From: an uncultured Bacteroidales bacterium
Lineage (GTDB): Bacteria > Bacteroidota > Bacteroidia > Bacteroidales > UBA11471
NCBI GenBank assembly: GCA_944325415.1
Contig: CALUZW010000016.1
Location: 1-54,095, forward strand
Direction of reading: 5' to 3'
Length of the DNA stretch: 54,095 nucleotides
Positions within the stretch are counted from its first letter, which is position 1. The number at the start of each line of letters is the position of its first letter. Below the pieces are notes generated by a model, which was given only the letters and a program-made list of their open reading frames with translations, was not told the DNA's origin and did no database searches. The position numbers and the translations under genes are program-made. This document shows, piece after piece, positions 48,673 through 54,095 of this stretch.

Positions 48673-48710
48673 TTACAATCTGCCTAATATCATTGTATTG
48701 GTTTGCAGCA
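48658..48710 (+). repeat. 53-bp direct repeat, copy 2
   Basis: Pairs with 46501-46553. It overlaps the 3' end of the membrane-protein gene and runs to the leader of the excisionase-like gene. Confidence 0.7.
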
Positions 48711-48735
48711 TGTTAAACAATTAAATCGTTTAGTC

Positions 48736-49110
48736 ATGCTAAAAGAAAACCTTACATTCAACGACCTGCCGGAAATGGTAGGCAAACTTTGCGAAAGAAT
48801 CGAGAGCCTTGAAAATGCGTTGAAAGACACCCTCGTAAAACAGGCTCCGGTCAAAGAAAACCTGCATGTCCCCATGACTGTGGAGGAAGTATGCAGCTAT
48901 CTCGGAATATCAAAATCTTCCTTCTATTACAAAGCCAAGCACGGAGGAATTCCCACCATCAAACAGGGCAAGCACCTGTTTGTCTATCGTGACGAACTGG
49001 ACAAATGGCTGGAGACTGGGAGAATAGGTCAGGTGCCGCTGAGCATCGAAGAAGAACACGAACAAATGCTTGCGGCGACAAGACACAAGGCTAATCCTAA
49101 GAACTTGTAG
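48736..49110 (+). CDS. Excisionase-like HTH protein
   Basis: A 124-aa protein; ATG 48736 is preferred over the in-frame TTG at 48703. An N-terminal helix (FNDLPEMVGKLCERIESLEN) is followed by an HTH_17 domain (about 45-95: MTVEEVCSYLGISKSSFYYK, HLFVYRDELDKWLETG), typical of excisionase/recombination directionality factors in Bacteroidetes elements. It lies 4 bp before the RepA-like gene and is probably cotranscribed with it. Confidence 0.8.
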   Translation: MLKENLTFNDLPEMVGKLCERIESLENALKDTLVKQAPVKENLHVPMTVEEVCSYLGISKSSFYYKAKHGGIPTIKQGKHLFVYRDELDKWLETGRIGQVPLSIEEEHEQMLAATRHKANPKNL

Positions 49111-49114
49111 GAAT

Positions 49115-50185
49115 ATGGAAAAGACAAACAGCAATATTCCTACTCCGGAGGAACTGAAAGCCTACATAGATGAATCGGTCATCAGCGTAACCGGAACATA
49201 CGAGCAGTCCGCTTCCGTGCTGATGGTGGATGATTCCATAATCGGGACTCTCGGAAACTTCAGTGCATCCATTGGAAAAGCCAAAAGCAAGAAGACCTTC
49301 AATGTCTCAGCTATCACTGCGGCTGCCCTGATAAACGGCACGGTGCTGCATTACCGTGCCTGCTTCCCGGAGGACAAAAGAAAGATCCTCTACATTGACA
49401 CGGAACAGGGGAAAAACCATTGTCAGATTGTTCTGAATAGAATCCTAAGACTGGCAGGTCTGCCAAATGATAGTAATACAGACAACTTGATGATGCTGGC
49501 ACTTCGGAAATATTCGCCCGAAGTGCGATTGGCTATAACGGAACAGGCAATCGGCATGATACCGGACTTGGGACTGGTCATTATCGATGGCATCCGTGAT
49601 TTCGTCTATGACATCAATTCACCCGGTGAGTCCACCGAAGTAATATCCAAACTCATGCGGTGGACTGATGACAGGCAGATACACATTCATACCATCCTGC
49701 ATCAGAACAAGAATGATGAACACGCACGGGGACATGTCGGCACGGAACTGAACAACAAGGCGGAAACCATCATGCAGATTGAAGCGGACAAGGACGACAA
49801 ATCCATAAGCGTGGTGAAAGCACTACATATCCGTGACCGTGAGTTTGAATCTTTTGCTTTCCGGATAAACGATGAATGCCTGCCCGAAACGGTAGAGTTC
49901 TACCAGCCTCAAAAACGGCAGGTTGGACGACCATCCAAAGAACCGTTTGACCCTTATAAAGAAATCCCGGAGAATATGCACCGTTCCGCCCTAAACGCTG
50001 CTTTTGAGGACGGTAATATCAACGGCTATGACAACTTTCTCGAACGGCTGAAAGAGGGCTATGGACGGCAAGGTATAAAATTGGGATACAACAAGGCTGT
50101 GAAGATGGCTACATTCCTGAGCAACAAGCGAATGGTTGTAAAAGAGGGCAAGGAATACAGGTATAACCGAGATTTCCATTATTGA
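49115..50185 (+). CDS. RepA-like RecA-fold ATPase of the mobile element
   Basis: A 356-aa AAA/RecA-like protein (start ATG 49115, 4 bp after the HTH stop). The P-loop reads IGKAKSKKTF at 53-62, so Lys stands where the second Gly of GxxxxGKT is expected. Walker B is LVIIDGIRD (D158), and HQNKNDEHARGHVGTELNNK fits the conserved sensor region. The C-terminal ~90 residues contain FDPYKEIPENMHRSAL. Related plasmid RepA proteins are replicative helicases, so a role in element replication or post-excision maintenance is likely. Confidence 0.78.
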   Translation: MEKTNSNIPTPEELKAYIDESVISVTGTYEQSASVLMVDDSIIGTLGNFSASIGKAKSKKTFNVSAITAAALINGTVLHYRACFPEDKRKILYIDTEQGKNHCQIVLNRILRLAGLPNDSNTDNLMMLALRKYSPEVRLAITEQAIGMIPDLGLVIIDGIRDFVYDINSPGESTEVISKLMRWTDDRQIHIHTILHQNKNDEHARGHVGTELNNKAETIMQIEADKDDKSISVVKALHIRDREFESFAFRINDECLPETVEFYQPQKRQVGRPSKEPFDPYKEIPENMHRSALNAAFEDGNINGYDNFLERLKEGYGRQGIKLGYNKAVKMATFLSNKRMVVKEGKEYRYNRDFHY

Positions 50186-50904
50186 GACACTGGCGTTAAA
50201 CTCTATCGGTGTGACATTTCCCGGCTTTACTTTATTGCTGGGGTGTAGATATAAGAATAAAGCAAAGTGATGGCAGGTTTCATCATGCAGGTGCAATCTG
50301 CCATTTTCCTTTTGTATGTTCGCTGGAATCCGGACAGCCCCCGCATCGTATGAGATGTAGTATCAATCCGTACCGGGCTTGCCCGTATGCCAGTAGAACT
50401 CCGTAGGGGGGAGCCTAATACCCCACTCGCCTTTCGGCGGCGGGATGCGTGCCATTTCAAGCAGCAAACTGGGCACGGAAAATCACTATCGGGATTGGAC
50501 AGAGCACGAAAGGTTCTTTCTCTCGTATAGTCGACTATGTTTCGGCTCTATGCACATAGTTTCCGGATAAAAACCGGTTAGGACTTTAACCAAGTTATGC
50601 TTTCGAGGAACTGTTGCCTTCGGAACAAAAAAGTATCAAAGATACCCATCGCTACCTAAGCGAAAAATCGTCATCATAGTATACGGAATTATTCGGCAGG
50701 ACATTGTACAATTCAACACCCTAACTGTTGGATATGATGTTGATTTTATCTCCCCTATTTTCGGACTTGGGTTGCCGTGTCTATAACCAAAATCTCTATC
50801 GGAACTAAGCAGTGAATGTCCAATGCGCATACCACATCCACTTCTGCTAAGATTGGCTCATGTTATGGCAGACTTCTATCATGGGATTTGGCAGGTGAAA
50901 TTTC

Positions 50905-51009
50905 GTGGATTGGATAATCTTTGCCATGATTGACTTTGAAAATCCGGTAAACACTGAGATAACATCTGACAAGATAAATTTTAAGTCTTGGTCAACATAT
51001 CCAATCCAC
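50905..51009. repeat. 12-bp inverted repeat flanking 81 bp
   Basis: GTGGATTGGATA at 50905-50916 is the exact reverse complement of TATCCAATCCAC at 50998-51009. It may form a long-range stem or mark the ends of a small inserted element; no transposase is present. Confidence 0.55.
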
Positions 51010-51152
51010 CAATATCATAAGTACCGCTTCTATAGCCTGTGCAAATCGGCACCACTATATTTGAAACGAAGAAAAATCAGATTAAATCTGTGTAAATTTT
51101 TACAAATCCTATATCACATCTTGAGAGGCGATATAGACTACTAATCCCATAA

Positions 51153-51197
51153 AATGTTTAATTAGGAACATTTATTGAATATCCCTAATTAAACATT
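51153..51197 (-). terminator. Probable terminator of the drmAB transcript
   Basis: AATGTTTAATTAGG (51153-51166) pairs perfectly with CCTAATTAAACATT (51184-51197), 24 bp past the drmB stop. In the minus-strand sense a TTTTA stretch follows. The stem is AT-rich, so the terminator may be weak. Confidence 0.6.
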
Positions 51198-51220
51198 GGC
51201 GTATTATAGTATAATCATTA

Positions 51221-53374
51221 TTATAAACGATCTATTGCAACAAGATTCTTAAAGAATCCGTATTCTTCATCTATTAATGCTCGTCTGTCTAATCCCATAT
51301 TCTGATGTTCACACGAAGTCTCAGAAACCATGGTACAACTAAAACATGACGCCTTATTTAAACTATCTTCATTTTCCCAACACAAAGGATCTGATGAACA
51401 ATTTACTGCACGTTTCATTGCAGATTCAATAATGCCACTAATAAGTCGAGGTTGTCCTTGCCATACAAGGCCACCCATACTACCTTCTGCACCATCTGCT
51501 GTATAAATAAGTACACCACACATTTTATCTGAATAATATAGGCGCTCGCTCAGACTTGCAGTAGGATAACCACAAGTAAACTCAAGCTCCTTCATTAACA
51601 CATGGCTGAATGTATGAAGTAGATAAAATTTAGCTCTCCCATAAAGAGAAATTTCCTCATATAAGAACTCTCCTAATGCTCCACTATCAAGTTGACATTT
51701 ATAATGATCATTTAAATTATGTTCCTCAGTCCACTTTTCAATTGCCTCCATATTAAATGCAAAAAATAAACCTTCGCCGTACGTTTGATTAGCAGGTAAC
51801 ACATATATGTCGGTAGGTGTACCATCAAAAATAGCTTTCATTTCATCACCTGGAGGGACAATCTTTCCATTATTATCAAGTTTAGATGTCGGCATATTTA
51901 CTCGGCCAAAACCCAATTGTATATTTGTAAGAGAAAGTGTATTTACTTGCTTTATTGTTTTAAAATACGGCTGCAAAGAACTTGGAATAATAATTTCATT
52001 AAATTCCAACCCTTTTGATTTTCGATTGGGATCATTAACATCTGTAAGGACTTCAAATTCTGTTAATCTATACGTTGCAACAGGATCATTATCTTCCTCT
52101 TCTATCATTAACCCAAGAAACAAATTTTTAATATTTTCATAATCAATATCTGTCAAATTACACTGCCAATTAATATTTGCATCTTCAATAAAATCATCAC
52201 AATCATTATACTTTTTCTCCCAAAATTCTTTTTTTGACATTCCTGGTTTTCTAGCAATCATTGCGTTGTATTTTTCTATAACTTTACTTAACGCAGTTCG
52301 AGCTTCATCATTTAACTGACCAGATTTCTGTGGAATAAAATCCTTAGGAATATACAAACTACTAAAACCACTTGCATAGTATATGCTATTACTTGTTACC
52401 ATAGCTACTTGCATCTTAGTCTTTTGTCCCATTGACAAACATCGTTCGTATGTATTTTCTCTGTTAACCCATGGACGTTCACCTCGACAATAAGGCTTAA
52501 TATTCATTATACCAGCTAATGAAACAGAACGTTCACATTTTGAACATTTTAGTGTTCCCCATGATTCAGCCTGATTACGAGAATTTAGCCATTTAATATT
52601 ATGCTTACCCCCACAACTACAATCTTCACAGTCGTAACCAAACAATTCAAAACCGGCATCATCGTCCATTTTCTCATGTTTAAGAGAGGCACAGAAGAAT
52701 TTATACCAAGGAATATCTGATATATGCCCATTAGGACAAATAAGAATAAGTGGAACCGGTTTTAATAGACCATATTCTATATCATCATGTAAAACTTCAG
52801 CCTTTATTTTTCTAGAAGTTTTCTTATTTGGATCACGTGGAGGAACAAAATATGTCATTTTCCCATCGTTACATTTACGTATCTGCCATTCCTTACGCCA
52901 TTCATTAAGTGGTTTGATTTCAGAATTAACAGATATGAACCACTGAGGGAAATTAATAGCCGGGATATAGAACATATCTTCGCCCAACTCTGTTCCTAAT
53001 CGTGCCTTAATAAATTCATAAAGTGGATTGCCTTTACGTTGTATTTGGTTATATGAATTCAGTTGAATATGGGGAATTGCAATAAAACATTTTAATTGGG
53101 AAAATCCTTTTTTGATATTTAAAAATTCCACAAAACGCTGGTCTTCAATTAGTTCAACCCCACAATCTTCTTGAATTTTGGGGATATTTAAAGCTTGTGG
53201 AAGTATTTCCTTTATTTTATTTGATACGACCTCTACAAATTTCCAGTTATCAATACTTAATGGCATAATAAAACCTCCCCACTTAGTAGTGATGATAGAT
53301 CCTACTCCTGCAGTAGACAAGATTTTATACTTGCCCATAGATTGGTTATATTGATTCTCTTTACGTATATCCAT
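51221..53374 (-). CDS. drmB: DISARM protein DrmB (DUF1998)
   Basis: A 717-aa protein. The N-terminus MGKYKILSTAGVGSIITTKW is the family opening. Two Cys clusters suggest zinc binding: C249/C252/C254 with C277/C280 (YDCEDCSCGG, LKCSKCERS), and the C-terminal DUF1998 set around C659-C688 (CSSDPLCWENED, SCFSCTMVSETSCEHQN, GLDRRAL). The core includes LHTFSHVLMKELEFTCGYPT and DGAEGSMGGLVWQGQPRLIS. In known DISARM, DrmB forms a complex with the DrmA helicase and the pair acts on invading phage DNA. It starts 4 bp after drmA, so the genes are cotranscribed. Base composition is AT-rich, a sign of horizontal transfer. Confidence 0.88.
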   Translation of the reverse strand: MDIRKENQYNQSMGKYKILSTAGVGSIITTKWGGFIMPLSIDNWKFVEVVSNKIKEILPQALNIPKIQEDCGVELIEDQRFVEFLNIKKGFSQLKCFIAIPHIQLNSYNQIQRKGNPLYEFIKARLGTELGEDMFYIPAINFPQWFISVNSEIKPLNEWRKEWQIRKCNDGKMTYFVPPRDPNKKTSRKIKAEVLHDDIEYGLLKPVPLILICPNGHISDIPWYKFFCASLKHEKMDDDAGFELFGYDCEDCSCGGKHNIKWLNSRNQAESWGTLKCSKCERSVSLAGIMNIKPYCRGERPWVNRENTYERCLSMGQKTKMQVAMVTSNSIYYASGFSSLYIPKDFIPQKSGQLNDEARTALSKVIEKYNAMIARKPGMSKKEFWEKKYNDCDDFIEDANINWQCNLTDIDYENIKNLFLGLMIEEEDNDPVATYRLTEFEVLTDVNDPNRKSKGLEFNEIIIPSSLQPYFKTIKQVNTLSLTNIQLGFGRVNMPTSKLDNNGKIVPPGDEMKAIFDGTPTDIYVLPANQTYGEGLFFAFNMEAIEKWTEEHNLNDHYKCQLDSGALGEFLYEEISLYGRAKFYLLHTFSHVLMKELEFTCGYPTASLSERLYYSDKMCGVLIYTADGAEGSMGGLVWQGQPRLISGIIESAMKRAVNCSSDPLCWENEDSLNKASCFSCTMVSETSCEHQNMGLDRRALIDEEYGFFKNLVAIDRL

Positions 53375-53378
53375 AATA

Positions 53379-54095
53379 TTATTTATTTAAAATGTGAAGA
53401 ACTGCTTCAGGTTCAACTAATCTTAATGCAGATGGCACAACCCATTTGCTGGCAGCTTTTTGTTCCGAATAATCATCTGTAGAAACAAACAGAGATACTT
53501 CTTCAGTTTCTCTCCGACCAGCCGCATAATAGACTAGGGAATCGCTGTATTGTTCCGTTTTATTTACCCATTGATCAAGGCTTTCATCAATCCATTGATA
53601 TATGTAACATAATTGTTCCTTTGTTATAATTTCGCGCTCTAGCGCATGCATTATGGGATCAAGAGCCTGAGTTCTTGTATAACGATTTTCAAAATATTTT
53701 TTCAGTTCACGTTTTAATTCTGCTGCGGTTGGGACTAACATCCTGCTTGCATTTTTACGGTCAGCAAGATTTTTATATAAATGCCTAATCATGGTTGCCA
53801 TATATAGAGGCATATACTTTTCCACAGCCTTTGGTGAAAATGGAGTAATAGAAATCGGCTCAACATAATAATACAACTTTTCATGAAATTCTCTAAACCT
53901 CTCAAAATGTGACACATCCCGAGAACGAAAGGGATTGTGTAATGTTAAGACTAATCCTTCTTTATCACGTGCTACACGAGAACTTGCCTGAATATACTCA
54001 GCAATGTTTCTAGGCATGGAATTAATTATGATTGTATTAAAACGACTTACATCAAGTCCCACTGATATCATATTTGTTGCTAAAATATAATCAGC
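53379..54095 (-). CDS. drmA: DISARM helicase DrmA, C-terminal part (cut by window edge)
   Basis: An open frame runs off the right edge. The 238 visible residues are the C-terminal part of a superfamily 2 helicase. Motif V reads ADYILATNMISVGLDVSRFN and motif VI EYIQASSRVARDKEGLV (R-finger region), followed by the helical tail of DrmA-type proteins (FRSRDVSHFERFREFHEKLY). Motifs I-IV and any N-terminal domain lie outside. It is directly upstream of drmB with a 4-bp gap. It could be another DUF1998-associated helicase, but pairing with DrmB makes DrmA the best call. Confidence 0.85.
   Translation of the reverse strand, partial: ADYILATNMISVGLDVSRFNTIIINSMPRNIAEYIQASSRVARDKEGLVLTLHNPFRSRDVSHFERFREFHEKLYYYVEPISITPFSPKAVEKYMPLYMATMIRHLYKNLADRKNASRMLVPTAAELKRELKKYFENRYTRTQALDPIMHALEREIITKEQLCYIYQWIDESLDQWVNKTEQYSDSLVYYAAGRRETEEVSLFVSTDDYSEQKAASKWVVPSALRLVEPEAVLHILNK

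Larger units (their letters stand above)
50186..51220. other. Palindrome-rich stretch without a recognisable gene
   Basis: About 1 kb between the RepA-like gene and drmB has only short, unsupported open frames. It contains an inverted GGGCTTGCCC at 50373-50382, the GC-rich block 50402-50455 with a CGCCTTTCGGCG hairpin, a 12-bp palindrome ATAGTCGACTAT (50527-50538), CTATGCACATAG (50548-50559), and a 12-bp inverted repeat at 50905-50916/50998-51009. A position after the replication gene fits an origin of transfer or replication, but no relaxase is seen. Base composition drops sharply to AT-rich to the right. Confidence 0.5.
45300..54095. mobile_element. Integrative element, left part (right end outside window)
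   Basis: The gene set (tyrosine recombinase, HTH regulators, RepA-like ATPase) and the abrupt change from GC-rich chromosome to AT-richer sequence mark an integrated element. The left boundary is placed at TTATTTTTGC (45300-45309), which differs in one base from the GTAnnTTTGC core used by CTnDOT-type recombinases. The matching right end was not seen. Cargo at the right is drmB/drmA. No relaxase or conjugation gene is visible in the sequenced part, so whether it is mobilisable cannot be judged. Confidence 0.7.

Noticed and set aside
50227..50460. Possible 77-aa minus-strand gene
   Set aside because: Arg/Ser-rich translation across the palindromic block with no domain and no promoter; more likely a chance frame.
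50360..50470. Group II intron or retron RNA
   Set aside because: No domain V-like hairpin sequence could be matched and no reverse transcriptase is present in the window.
50905..51144. Possible 79-aa gene in the element's non-coding stretch
   Set aside because: GTG start, no family resemblance, ends in AT-rich sequence, and its first 12 bases belong to an inverted repeat.
1..54095. CRISPR array
   Set aside because: No series of regularly spaced identical repeats was seen on either strand; the repeats found are pairs only.

Overview
The window comes from a Bacteroidales chromosome of moderate GC, with a Barnesiella- or Coprobacter-like gut lineage as my guess. Three things support the order-level call. 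Promoters follow the Bacteroidetes pattern (TTTG, about 20 bp, TAnnTTTG). The ribosomal operon has map-infA-rpmJ after secY, with no adk between secY and map and no tuf after fusA. Several families are typical of Bacteroidales: DUF6562 lipoproteins, DUF3575, DUF3109 and YkuD_2.

Region 1 (about 370-18620, minus strand) is one long str-S10-spc-alpha operon: rpsL-rpsG-fusA-rpsJ-rplCDWB-rpsS-rplV-rpsC-rplP-rpmC-rpsQ-rplNXE-rpsNH-rplFR-rpsE-rpmD-rplO-secY-map-infA-rpmJ-rpsMKD-rpoA-rplQ. A near-ideal promoter lies upstream of rpsL and a strong terminator follows rplQ.

Region 2 (18.7-45.2 kb) is ordinary chromosome. It holds rnhB, a POT-type peptide transporter, sufE and an M28 glutaminyl-cyclase-like lipoprotein. 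Next come a secreted C26/M19 two-domain protein overlapping asd, a cation/proton antiporter, and an NfnAB-type transhydrogenase pair. A four-gene minus-strand surface locus follows (DUF3575 outer-membrane protein and three DUF6562-like lipoproteins, one with a long beta-helix). The rest is an exported TPR/YD-repeat protein, panB, a DUF3109 protein, gpmI, an acyl-CoA synthetase, an L,D-transpeptidase and a GH43 glycosidase.

Region 3 (about 45.3 kb to the right edge) is an integrated mobile element, and its far end lies outside the window. It begins near a TTATTTTTGC motif resembling the CTnDOT-type attachment core. It carries a zinc-ribbon protein with four HTH repeats, a tyrosine recombinase, a two-TM membrane protein, an excisionase-like HTH protein and a RepA-like ATPase. 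A palindrome-rich 1 kb stretch without recognisable genes separates these from AT-rich minus-strand defence cargo: drmB (complete) and the C-terminal part of drmA, the core pair of DISARM. No drmC follows drmB, so this is either a rearranged DISARM or a DrmAB system with other partners beyond the right edge. This is the most interesting part of the window.
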